Source: Chrysophaeum taylorii
Taxonomy: Eukaryota; Sar; Pelagophyceae; Pelagomonadales; Pelagomonadaceae
Length of the DNA: 64,000 bases
Reading direction: 5' to 3'
Assembly (NCBI GenBank): GCA_029834535.1
Contig: JAQMWT010000314.1
Coordinates: 744,001 to 808,000, forward strand
Of this stretch, positions 29,348-38,980 are shown in pieces (position 1 is the first letter of the stretch; the number at the start of each line of letters is the position of its first letter). Below the pieces are notes generated by a model that was given only the letters and a program-made list of their open reading frames with translations, was not told the DNA's origin and did not search any database. Made by a program: the position numbers and the translations under genes.

Positions 29348-31849
29348 TTAGTTGCTGCTCGCGATGCGCGGCCGTTTGGCAGCGGGGGCGAAATCGGGGT
29401 CGAACGTGTCGTCGATCTCCTTTCGGAAATTGTGGAAGTTTGCTCTTGAGATTGGGAAATCCCGGCGGGAGATTCCGGGGAGTTTGGAGATCTGACTGAC
29501 TCGGTCGTCGATGTAGTTGGCCTTCATGCCGCCCTTCGCTTCGAAGGCCTTGGGCATCGGATCCGATGGGTTCTTGTGCTTCATGTACAACATCGCAAGG
29601 TAGCGGCGTACGAAGCCGAGGAGTTTGGTGGCAAGTGCGCGCTTTTTGCCAATTTCCATGTTCGACGATGCCAATCCCTTGATTTCGGCGTCGGTTCCCA
29701 TAAACCTGACATACTTGAGCAGATTCTCGCAGCGTCTCTTGTCCTGGCGTGTCATGGTGGGAGGCAATTTATGTCCTAACCACCCGACAACGACATCCAC
29801 GGCGGCGACGCCACTGAGTTTGTCGAGGTCGAATGAGGGTGCTGCGCTGGAGCGCACGAGCATGTTGTTGGCTGTTGGAGGAGCGGTCGCGTGAGTGCAG
29901 GCCGGGAAGACGGAGGGTGGGAGAGGGCCTCGAGATTGCATGACCAAAGGCGGCATGACTGCCGCCGGCGTGGGCGGGGGCACGACAACGGCTGTGGGCG
30001 CCGGTTCGGGGATTGGTGCATTCACGATCCGCTCGGGCTGAGGCACGACAGGGGCCGGGGCCAAGGCCGGGACCGACGCCGATGCCATCGCGGGAGGCGG
30101 CGGCGGTGGTGGAAGCGGAGCGACGGGGTTGTGCGCTGCTGGAGGCGGCAGCGCCGGTGGAGGCGGCAGGAGTGGCTGCTCCGGTGGCTCGATTGGCTGC
30201 AGTTGCGGTGGTTGGGCTGGCTGCGCGACTCCAAAGTTATCGAGCAGGCACCGAACCATCATCTGCAGCTGATCGAACTTTCCGTGGAGTTGATCGACCT
30301 TTCCGTGGAGCTCGCGGTTTTCGTTGCGCTGGCGAGCCATCTCACGATCCTCATCGCCTGAGATCCAGCGGCCTGTGAGGTGAAGGTTGGCCTCGTCGAA
30401 CGCAGAGCGAATTTTGCGGCTCCATTGGCGAAGGACGGCGTCGGGCGCGCCGTACTGCGCACTAAAGATATGATTGACGGCGTCTCGAAGCTTAAGGTTA
30501 ACGAACAGGAAATAATTGCCGTCCTGCCGCTCGGGGTAGTACATGACGATGCTGGCGAAGGCCGCCGTGATGAGGCTCCACAGCTTCCCGTCGCGTTGAT
30601 ATTCTTCGGGGTACTGGGTGTCGATCTGAAGCACGGCTTTTATGACATCGACGAGCTTGTCGGGGTCAACGCCGAGGGCGAGGATGACGTCGATGGACGC
30701 CGGCACGGGACCGCGGGGTATTTGGCCCCAAGCCGGCTTGCGCCAGCCCGCGAGGATGATAGCGCCCGGCATGACTTGGCAGTTCAACTTCCGGAAGTAT
30801 TCGAAGAATGCTGAGACAGAGCGAAGCTCGTGTCCCGTCACCATTACGCAGTGCTCGAGGGCCAACGAGCCGGCAAGATACTCGCAGACACCGTGGCGGA
30901 AGCTAGCCGCGGAGGCGTTGTCGGGAGGCTTGTCGTCGCCGCCAGTAATTTCGACGGCTTCGAAGCTGCGAGCACGCGAGCCTCGGGCCGCCGTTGAGGA
31001 ATGCGGCAACAGGTCCTTGACGTATCGCCCGATCCTCTTCGCGGAGCTGTCGGTGTTGACGAGGTCGGGGAAGAGCCAGCGAGTGCCGTCGTCCTCCTGG
31101 ACTTCGAGGCGATTGAGGACCATGTTGTCGGCAAACGACGTAAGAATGCAGCGTTCCCACCCGTTCCCCGCAATCCAGGCAGTGAGCTTGGTCTTCGAGA
31201 CCTTGGACTGCGGCACCGTGATGAACCACGCGTTGAACTGGACGTCGAAGCGTCCCACGTTTCCTAGCGCCATCCACCTGGGCTCGCTCGATCGAGCCCC
31301 TGCCATCCAGAGGCCGTGGATCGTGTGGATGCGCTTGGCGGATTCCTGGCTGCCCTTCCGAGCGTAGGCCCGGACAATGCGGTCAATTTGGCAAGGGTAG
31401 ATAGCTGGAGCCGTGTGGTCCTCATCTTCGCCCGCCGCCATCGAGCGTTGAGACTTGATGCGCTGGATGTTGTGGCGTATACCACGATACCAGACGGCCC
31501 ATTCCGAGCGCGAATCCGAGTTGAGACACATGAAGAAGTCTTTGACGTCCGCCGCCGCTCCCCGAACGTCGAACCTGGTCTTGGCGGCCCGGAGGACGAT
31601 GCCCAAAATGTCGAGGATGCTCGTCGTTCCGAGGCTCGTTTCCTCGACGAGATAGAAGGCGAAGCGTTCCCAAACCCTGGGCGTCGCCAAGACCGCAACG
31701 TCCACATCGCTGAAGGGGCCCCGGGGCCGGTCGCCTTTGCCGTTGGCGAAAGCATTGAAGTGCCGAATCGCGTTCGTTCGAGCTCGGTCGCGGTCTCCAG
31801 ACATTCCTGCGCTCCCGATGGTTCCGCTGGGAACCGCGGCGCCGCTCAT
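29348..31849 (-). CDS. Crypton-like tyrosine recombinase (transposase)
   Basis: 833 residues, intact. Residues about 25-130 form a helical core-binding domain. The catalytic domain (about 150-370) has box I 'GARSSEPRWMAL' (G-x-R-x-x-E), a lysine-containing 'KVSKTKLT', box II 'ASFRHGVCEYLAG' with the conserved Arg but without the usual preceding His, and 'VTGHELRSVSAFFEYFR' with the GH pair and the Tyr nucleophile. Residues 520-560 are coiled coil ('LHGKVDQLHGKFDQLQMM'). A Pro-rich linker follows (570-700), then a basic helical C-terminal domain that may bind DNA ends. Such enzymes excise and integrate circular DNA by strand exchange. A TATA-like tctatatatatacg lies about 20 bp upstream of the start. 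Confidence 0.8.
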   Translation of the reverse strand: MSGAAVPSGTIGSAGMSGDRDRARTNAIRHFNAFANGKGDRPRGPFSDVDVAVLATPRVWERFAFYLVEETSLGTTSILDILGIVLRAAKTRFDVRGAAADVKDFFMCLNSDSRSEWAVWYRGIRHNIQRIKSQRSMAAGEDEDHTAPAIYPCQIDRIVRAYARKGSQESAKRIHTIHGLWMAGARSSEPRWMALGNVGRFDVQFNAWFITVPQSKVSKTKLTAWIAGNGWERCILTSFADNMVLNRLEVQEDDGTRWLFPDLVNTDSSAKRIGRYVKDLLPHSSTAARGSRARSFEAVEITGGDDKPPDNASAASFRHGVCEYLAGSLALEHCVMVTGHELRSVSAFFEYFRKLNCQVMPGAIILAGWRKPAWGQIPRGPVPASIDVILALGVDPDKLVDVIKAVLQIDTQYPEEYQRDGKLWSLITAAFASIVMYYPERQDGNYFLFVNLKLRDAVNHIFSAQYGAPDAVLRQWSRKIRSAFDEANLHLTGRWISGDEDREMARQRNENRELHGKVDQLHGKFDQLQMMVRCLLDNFGVAQPAQPPQLQPIEPPEQPLLPPPPALPPPAAHNPVAPLPPPPPPPAMASASVPALAPAPVVPQPERIVNAPIPEPAPTAVVVPPPTPAAVMPPLVMQSRGPLPPSVFPACTHATAPPTANNMLVRSSAAPSFDLDKLSGVAAVDVVVGWLGHKLPPTMTRQDKRRCENLLKYVRFMGTDAEIKGLASSNMEIGKKRALATKLLGFVRRYLAMLYMKHKNPSDPMPKAFEAKGGMKANYIDDRVSQISKLPGISRRDFPISRANFHNFRKEIDDTFDPDFAPAAKRPRIASSN

Positions 31850-31889
31850 GTTTTGTCGATCCGCGTATATATATAGACTACGTCCGTCG

Positions 31890-32030
31890 ACTCACCCCGC
31901 GTTCGACTTGGCGACCTCCACGACTTGGTCGTCCACGACTTGGTCGTCCACGACTTGGTCGTACCCCGCGTTCGACTTGGCGACCTCCTCGACTTGGTCG
32001 TCCACGACTTGGTCGTGCCCTACGACTTTG
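31890..32030. repeat. Minisatellite upstream of the recombinase gene
   Basis: Tandem 'cgacttggtcgtccacgact' type units of about 15 and 30 bp between the recombinase start and the right inverted repeat. It may lie in the 5' leader of the recombinase transcript. Confidence 0.75.
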
Positions 32031-32221
32031 GGGCGTCGGACGTTTGGCTCGGCTTTGGCTTTGTCGTCGCATCTATATCCAATATATATTTCCAATATCC
32101 CTATACTTTGGTTTGAAAATGCCGCGAACGTTGGGTTTCGCGACTCTTCCCCCGGTCCTTCCCCTCTGGTCTTCCGCGTGTAGGAAGCAAGCACTTCTAA
32201 CGGACCGTCCGGAAACGTCCG

Positions 32222-32289
32222 CCCATTTAGACAGACAGACAAACATCTGTCGATTAGTAGTTAAGATTAGTAGTAGTAGTAGTAGTAGT
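32222..32289 (-). repeat. Helitron head motif and (TAG)n run
   Basis: The reverse of ctactaatcgacagatgtttgtctg (32233-32262), followed by an (AGT)n microsatellite that directly abuts the target duplication of Copia copy 2. Confidence 0.6.
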
Positions 32290-32294
32290 AGTAA

Positions 32295-32390
32295 TGTTAC
32301 AACTGGAATGGGGCGTTAGACTAGCGATAAGGGAATGACGTAGGGATACTAGATACGTGCTGCAGGGGTAAGTGTCATAGCTTCCTCACA
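32295..32390 (-). repeat. 3' LTR of Copia copy 2
   Basis: 96 bp. Reads TGTGAGGAAGC to TAACA on the minus strand. One difference from the 5' LTR. Confidence 0.9.
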
Positions 32391-32519
32391 CAGGTGCTGG
32401 AAAAGAAAGAAAAGGAAAAAAAGGGGTAAGTGAGGAGGTCCTCACACAGGTGCTGGAAAAGAAAAAGGAAGAAGGAAAAAAGGGGTAAGTGAAGAGAAGC
32501 TTTGAGGAAGACGTCAATA

Positions 32520-32578
32520 CCCACCCACATCCTTCATGCTCCCTACACATGCTCCCCTCTTAGCAGTCGACATTTAAA
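32520..32578 (+). mobile_element. R1 retroposon fragment inside Copia copy 2
   Basis: A 59-bp insert with the R1 3' end (ctcttagcagtcgacattt), flanked by a 10-bp duplication gacgtcaata (32510-32519 and 32579-32588). Copy 1 has only one gacgtcaata at this place. A second small R1-like piece lies just to the right. Confidence 0.75.
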
Positions 32579-35500
32579 GACGTCAATAGAGCAGTCGACA
32601 TTTTTAAAAGTCAGCAGAGGCATTGTGGCAGAAAGAAACAGGAGAGATCAGGGCGAAGTCAAGAGGTGAGGTAACGAGCACGAAGCCGGAGGAAGGAAGG
32701 AGCTTCCGCACTGCGGGTGAAAATATCGCTAAGGTTGTCAAGACGAGTAATGTGTTGGAGATCAATGATGTGGTTGCGATGATATTCGGCGGTGCTGTAA
32801 AAGCGAATATCAATATGGTGGCGGGTGCGCCGCGTGAGACATTGGAGACGGACTTGGGTGACGGTGGAGCTATTATCGACATACATTGGTACCGTGTGAC
32901 GAGGGAGATCAAAGTCATCAGAAAGTTTGAGAGGCCATGAGAGCTCAGCAGTAGCGGCGTAAAGAGCGAGCAATTCAGCTTCAAAAGAAGAGCGAGCAAG
33001 TAGGTAGTGCGAGCGGGAGCAGTAGGCTATCATAGAGCCAGCAAGGAGAAAACAAAATCCGGTAGTGGAGTGGCGGTCATCAGGGTCGTCGGCCCAGCTG
33101 GAGTCGGAATAACCACAGAGACGAAGGGTAGAATCGCGACCAAGAATAAGGGCAAGATCCTGAGAACCGTTGAGATAACGCAGAGTGTGGGATAAAGCGT
33201 GCCAGTAGGGTTTACCAGGATTGTGTAAAAAACGCGCACACTGATTGACGGACCAAGTGATATCAGGGCGAGTCATAATGGAAATAAATAGGACACAGAC
33301 AACAATACGACGAAAAGGGATGCGCGCCATGAAGATGTGATCTGGAGAACCAGGAGCAGGACAATCAGCCGCAGAAAGATGAAGACCTTTGGGAGCGGGA
33401 GTCAGTTCGGGTTTACTGTTGATGAAGCGATGTTCGGTAAGGATTTCACGGATAGCATGGGATTGGTGAGTGTTCTTCGAGGGCGATCACGCGTAATGCG
33501 AAGACCAACGTATGTGGTGAGATCAAGCTCATTGACGTCAGTGAAGGTTATGAAACGGAGGAAGAAGGCTTGGTAATGGCCAATGCAATGACGAGGGTGC
33601 GTCACAAGAAGATCATCAACGACAAGAACGAGACGTAGGACAACGGTAGAATTAAGCACGAGCTTGTAATGGCAAGTGTCACCAGATCCGCGGACGAAGC
33701 CACAATCACTGACAAGGAAGCGTTCCAAATAAAGCCACCAATTACGACAAGCTTGTTTGCAACCATACCAAGAGCGACGGAGCTTGTAAACGATCTTGGA
33801 ACCATCGGTGAGTTGGCGAGGAGCATAGCCTTCGGGTGGCCAGACATATATGTCTTCGTCAATGGGAGCTTGGATAAAAGCGGAGCTGACATCCAACTTG
33901 TGCAAATCCCAGTCATGAGCAGCAACAAAGGTTAGAAAGAAACGGATGGTGACGATGTTAGCAACCGGCGAGTAGGTGTCGTGATAATCAATGCCGTGAA
34001 CCTGGGTGTAACCGCGGACAACGAGGCGAGCCTTGTACGATTTGAAGCGGCCAGAGTCATGCTTCTTGCGGAGGATCCACTTGAGGGTACAAATGTTGCC
34101 AGAAAAAGTCGAAGGAACGCGAACAACATCCCAGCAACCAAGCTGACCAAGCGTGTGATACTCTTTGGCGATGGCTTGCAACCAGCCAGGACGCTCAGGA
34201 TTGGTATGAGCTAAGGCTTCACGTAAATGGGCGGAAGTAATGGCTGAGTCGTCAATGTATGAATACTGAGAGGTTTCTTCGGAAGCAGAGTAATAAACAT
34301 GTGCATGGGGATCAACAAGGGTGTTAGCTAGACAAAGGGGAAGGAAGACATAATGAACTAACAAACGAAAGCTAGCATAAGAGACATACAAAGAGTGACA
34401 GGAGGAAACAGAAGCGACAGAGGAAACAGAATCGACATTGTGACAGGATGAAACAGAATCAACATTGCGTTGTTGACAAACGCCAGTATGAAAGTTTGTT
34501 GGTTTTTGTAATGCGCTTTGGTCGACTTTGCGCGGTCGGCCCCGTTTGGCTCGACGTAATGGTGCACGTTTCGTATTGTCCGTTGACGGTTGTGGTATTG
34601 TTTCAGGGGTGATCAGTCCCGATAAGGCCGGCTCCTGAGCATCAAAAACAGAAGACAAGGGAGCAACAGCGGAAGATAAACGAGGGTCGTAATAAAATAA
34701 GTCAGGAAAACGAGAATCCACAAGAGGCGGAGGAAGGGGTTGAGAGGACAGAGACTTACGCAGAGCAAAATTTTCGTCAAAAACAACGTCAATCGAGGTG
34801 TGGATGACGGGACCAGTGGCGCGTTGAAGCAATATGCGATATCCAGGGCCGGCAGAGGGATACACAATGAAGATGCCTGTTATAGCTTTGGTAGGCCATT
34901 TGTCGCCAGTGAGAATTGCAGCAGGACAGCCCCAAACACGAAGAAAATCGACACGGGGGAGAGTTTCATGTAGCATTTCATATGGCGTCATATATCCAGG
35001 GTTAGAGGCGTTTGGCATGCGCTCAGAGATGAAGTCAGCCGTTTCCATGGCCCAACGCCAAAAATCAGGTGGACGGTGCGCATGCACCAAAAGAGTGCGA
35101 GTAATATCAGCACTTTCGCGATGAGAGCGTTCCACAACACCAGAAAAAGCGTGCGCCTGTGAAGTTTTGGACTGAGCCGCAGGAGCACGTTTGAGAGCGA
35201 TGTTGATGCCCAGACAGAAGGTTTCGAATTGGCCCATAAGAGAGCGGTCACGATCTGTGTAGATGAGGGCAATGCGATATCCAAATGGGCGAACCACGGT
35301 AGACAGAAAAAGTTCGAGTTGACGAGCGTTCGTAAGTGCATCGTGTCGTGGAGCAAAGTAACGTGTGCGGCGGCGCGTATGATCATCGACAAACGCGAGG
35401 ATCGCTCTGTCTTGATGAATAAAGGAAGGGACGCCGGTAAACATGAGATCGGCGTGGATAATAAGGTAGGGCGCAACGGCACGTGGACGAGACAAAGGCT

Positions 35501-37661
35501 CGGAGGCAGGAAGCGAAGTGGAAGCGGAAGCATGTGCTTTACGTTGGCCAACCTGCACAGCATGCATTTTACCTAGAGCACAAGCAGGACAAAAAGAAAG
35601 AGACGCGGAGCTCGGGAAAAGCGGTGCGCCAACAGCGAGAGAAGACAAACGTCGGATATAAGATGGACTATAGTGACCAAGACGAGCATGCCAAAGGTCG
35701 AAGGTAAGCTAAGTGCGTTGAGACACAGCGGGAAACGCACAAGGGTCATGTACGCGAGGGCAAGAAGAAAATGCCACAAAAGGTGAAACGAAGTCCGCGT
35801 AGGGCGCAGCGGTCGTATTGCCGATCCAACAGACGATCAAAAGAAGACCACAGCGACGAAGCAGGGGAATAACGTGATGCGTTTGGCGGTGACGTAAAAT
35901 GCGTTGCGGATGAGCAGGGCCAACAGCCTGAATCGTGTGACAATCGTAACCAACTTGCTCAAGGGCATGATCCGAAAGAATCCGTTTGTCACCAAGGCCA
36001 GGAGAAATAAGGGTATGCGGGAACGCGACATGGATACCATGAGGGGCGGAAAGAGTGGGTGGAGGAGAAGGAAGACCACGATTGTCGAGAGGACCAATTG
36101 AAGGAAACGTTAAGTGAGCAGTGCCAGAACCAGAAACAGAGCCAGTGCCGAGTGCAGAAGTGAGTGAGTGCTGTTTAGTGTTGTCAAGGTCAGTGAAACC
36201 AGCAGGAGAATTGAAGAGATTGACGTTTGCGCCGGTATCGTAGACGACGAGGCGAAGGTTGTTGCTGTGCAGGTAGTCGCGCTCACGAGCGGTGAGCAGA
36301 GCGGTAAGGGCATTGGTGGAGGAAAGGACTTGATGAATGGAGGGGGAGATAGAAAGAAGATGGTAATTGAAAGACGGATAGGTGGGTGCAGAAAGAGATT
36401 GGTCAGGAGGGGAGATGGCGGTGGAAGGTGGGACAGAGGGTGTGGTGGAGGGTGGCAACGTAAGAAGCGGCGGAGAGGGTTGAGATGGGGGCAAGAGTGG
36501 GATGGGGGCGGAAAGATAGTTTTGGTAGAATGGTGGATGGGGTCGAGGTGGGTATTGGGGATTGAGTCGAGGTGGGTAGTGGGGATTGGAGCGAGGTGGG
36601 TATTGAGGACGAGGGCGAGGGCGGGCGACGGCTTGTGAGAGCATATAGCGCTGGCGCTTACGACAGTCCTTCTGGTGATGGCCAGGAATACCACAAAAGT
36701 GACAAAGGTCAGTAGGGCGAGGGCGCTTGCGATGGAAAGAACCACGGGAAAATGGAGGCGAAGGACGGGAACGGAAAGATGGGCAAAAAGATGGGCGAGG
36801 GCTGGAACGTTGTTGGGAGCGCAAAGCACTGAGACGATGAAGGCATTTATCAGAAGGATGGTTGTACGACCGCAAAAGTTGCAACGTTCACGATGGCGGG
36901 GACTCTCACGGAGCATAGCATGGACAAGCGCAGACTTGGTCTGAAGATAATCGAAAACTTTACTGTTGAGGCGATCAACGAAACCATCATATGTGCGCAG
37001 TTTAGGGTCAAGTGCAATGAGATCCTTAGACAAGATCGAGTCGGGGATTTTCGTCGGAAGCAATTGCAATGCAAGAGTGTCAGGGAAATCTTGATGATGA
37101 TGCCGAGCAACTTGAACACCAGTGATGAACTAACTTGTTAAGAAAAGACTCAAGTTCATCGATATTGTTGCATACCAAGGAATGCAAGGAAGCAACTGCA
37201 GACTGAGCGACACGATCTCCATGGCCCATGTAAACATCAGTAATGCGCTTGTAAAACCGCGTGAAGTTCATATCGCGGTTTTCACGGATATCCGCACGAT
37301 CAGTATCATGCATTGGTAGCGCCATGAACAGTGCAAAGTACCAACGTTGCTGCTTAACACCAAATTCTTCTTCAGAGCAGCCAGAGGCGGAAATGCTAGT
37401 CCAAGTTTCGTTGGTCAAGATAATGCGATCACCGGTGGAAATGATCATGTTTTCCAGGCGCCGGGTCCATTGGTGAAAAGGATGTCGCTCACCGCTGAAG
37501 GCATCAAGTTTTTGCGTAAGCTTGCTATCTTTAATTTCGATCGAGGACATGATAAACGATAACGAACCGAACACGTAGCAATGAACTGAAGCCGATGAAG
37601 AGTCGCCACGAAGTCAAGCACGGGTTCGATCAGGAACGAACGAACGCTGCACCTGCTACCA

Positions 37662-37757
37662 TGTTACAACTGGAATGGGGCGTTAGACTAGCGATAAGGG
37701 AATGACGTAGGGATACTAGATACGTGGTGCAGGGGTAAGTGTCATAGCTTCCTCACA
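37662..37757 (-). repeat. 5' LTR of Copia copy 2
   Basis: 96 bp, followed on the minus strand by TGGTAGCAGGTGC, the same primer-binding sequence as copy 1. Confidence 0.9.
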
Positions 37758-37780
37758 AGTAAGGTGGTTGATTCTCCAGA

Positions 37781-38536
37781 ATGTTGTGGTTGTTGGTGGT
37801 GGTAGCCGCGTTTCCCCCGAGGAAGCGGAAGAAGCCGCCGACGATCGATGCGGCAACAGCGATCGAGCGCGTCGAATTTGGCGGCGGTGGCTCCGAGGCG
37901 TGCGAGGCCTCGCGGTCACAGTTCGGCGAGGAAATGATTGTCGCGGAGCTCATGGCATGGAGCGAGCCCGGCGGGACCTACGTCGAGATCGGAGCCTACG
38001 ACGGCCTCCGGTACTCGAACACTCTGTACCTCGCCACCTGCCTAAGGTGGGGCGGGGTCTTGGTCGAAGGGGGATACACAAATTTCCGCCTCTTGGAGGC
38101 TAATGTCAAGATCGGCCGGTCCGGCGGCGTCGCGTTTTACGGTGCCGTCTGCGCGCCGCCAGACGAGACGGTCCGATTTGTCCAGAGCGCGAACATCGGC
38201 GGCGCCGTCGACGCGCTGCTTCCCGGTCGACGCAACCTCAGCAAGCATGAGGACGTCCCCTGCCGGCCGATGGAATTTTACCTCCAGAACCTAACCCACG
38301 TCGACTTTTTTAGCCTCGACGTCGAGGGGGGCGAGCTCCTCGTGCTCGAGACCATCGACTTCTCCGCCCTCACCATCGACGTCTTTCTCGTCGAGCTCGC
38401 CACCAATCCCCGTTTTCTCGCCAAAAACTGGCGCGTCCGACGCTTCCTCTCTAACCTCGACTACGTCGAGTGCGCTAACACCACCGTGCGGCGATCGGCG
38501 CTCTTTATACACCAACGAAAACGACAACAATGCTAA
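37781..38536 (+). CDS. FkbM-family methyltransferase, probably Golgi/secretory
   Basis: 251 residues. A short hydrophobic N-terminus (MLWLLVVVAAF) acts as signal or anchor. The SAM-binding fold starts with 'FGEEMIVAELM' and motif I 'GGTYVEIGAYDGLRYSNT' (about 66-83), followed by 'VLVEGGYTNFRLLEAN' and the late motif 'VDFFSLDVEGGELLVLET' (about 176-193). All are typical of Methyltransf_21/FkbM proteins, which O-methylate sugars or small molecules. The substrate is unknown. The gene has only 23 bp between its ATG and the LTR target duplication, so its promoter has been displaced or replaced by the Copia insertion. Its stop overlaps the start of the next frame (ATGCTAA, 38530-38536). Confidence 0.85.
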   Translation: MLWLLVVVAAFPPRKRKKPPTIDAATAIERVEFGGGGSEACEASRSQFGEEMIVAELMAWSEPGGTYVEIGAYDGLRYSNTLYLATCLRWGGVLVEGGYTNFRLLEANVKIGRSGGVAFYGAVCAPPDETVRFVQSANIGGAVDALLPGRRNLSKHEDVPCRPMEFYLQNLTHVDFFSLDVEGGELLVLETIDFSALTIDVFLVELATNPRFLAKNWRVRRFLSNLDYVECANTTVRRSALFIHQRKRQQC

Positions 38537-38976
38537 CCCTCTTTGTGGCGTATGGTGTTCTTCTGCGACCCCTCAGCCGGCGTCTCTTCGTCGTCGCCGG
38601 CGTGACCGGCATGGGCGCCCCGGCTCTTGCCGTCGTGGCCAACCCCTTCGAGGAGATCTCGGCCGCTTCCCGCACCGAGCTCGAGGCGGGCGTGCCCGTG
38701 CTGGACATCGACGCCGCCCTCGCTCTCGTCAAGCGGAAGGAAATCGTCTCGGTCACATTTCTCACTGCCAAGGGCGACACCGCGCTCGCCCTTCTCGCGG
38801 ACGGCTCCAAGGTCTACATCCTCGAGCCCGAGACGGCGACAACCAGCCGCGGCCCCTTTACGTTGGTCTCGAAGCTTAGGGACGCGAGGGTGCCCTACAA
38901 GTTCACCGCCTTTGACTTGACGGGCTTCGCGGCTTCCAAGAAGCTCCGCGAGGAAGGCAACTTCCGCGCGCAGTAA
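38530..38976 (+). CDS. Small protein with hydrophobic N-terminus, possible organelle targeting
   Basis: 148 residues. Residues 1-38 are hydrophobic with a few Arg residues and end in an Ala-rich stretch (GAPALAVVANP), resembling a signal/transit sequence with a cleavage site. The remaining compact alpha/beta part includes 'IVSVTFLTAKGDTALALLAD' and 'LVSKLRDARVPYKF', which recall a small periplasmic/lumenal-type domain; I cannot name the family. The frame starts inside the stop of the FkbM gene. Either the two are translated from one message, or this gene has its own transcript starting within the FkbM coding region. It ends 4 bp before the convergent gene. Confidence 0.6.
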   Translation: MLTLFVAYGVLLRPLSRRLFVVAGVTGMGAPALAVVANPFEEISAASRTELEAGVPVLDIDAALALVKRKEIVSVTFLTAKGDTALALLADGSKVYILEPETATTSRGPFTLVSKLRDARVPYKFTAFDLTGFAASKKLREEGNFRAQ

Positions 38977-38980
38977 CACA

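Larger units (their letters stand above)
28736..32221 (-). mobile_element. Crypton-like tyrosine-recombinase DNA transposon with inverted ends
   Basis: About 3.5 kb. CGGACGTTTCCGGAC at 28736-28750 is repeated in reverse complement at 32207-32221, giving perfect 15-bp terminal inverted repeats. Outside them are the two halves of the TTTG/TCTG tract seen intact at 23525-23560: 'acagacaaacaaacaaacag' on the left and 'agacagacagacaaacatct' on the right, followed by the Helitron head motif. So the element sits within that tract. It holds one large gene (29348-31849), a GGCGCC minisatellite and a second minisatellite upstream of the gene. No clear target duplication. Classical Cryptons lack inverted repeats, so this arrangement is notable. 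Confidence 0.65.
32295..37757 (-). mobile_element. Copia-type LTR retrotransposon, copy 2 (young)
   Basis: Fossil Ty1/copia element of 5,463 bp with a 5-bp target duplication agtaa (32290-32294 and 37758-37762). Parts on the minus strand: 5' LTR 37662-37757, primer-binding region 37649-37661, gag-like with zinc knuckle (about 37575-36850), protease (DTGA motif near 36230), integrase (about 35460-34950), RT (about 34230-33480), RNase H (about 33110-32700), 3' LTR 32295-32390. The two LTRs differ at one position in 96, so insertion is recent. It looks nearly whole, with only a few (about four) breaks. It lies 24 bp upstream of the FkbM gene start, in the opposite sense. Confidence 0.92.

Noticed and set aside
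28592-29499. Ala/Pro/Arg-rich frames in the GGCGCC minisatellite
   Set aside because: Pure repeat translation in several frames on both strands.
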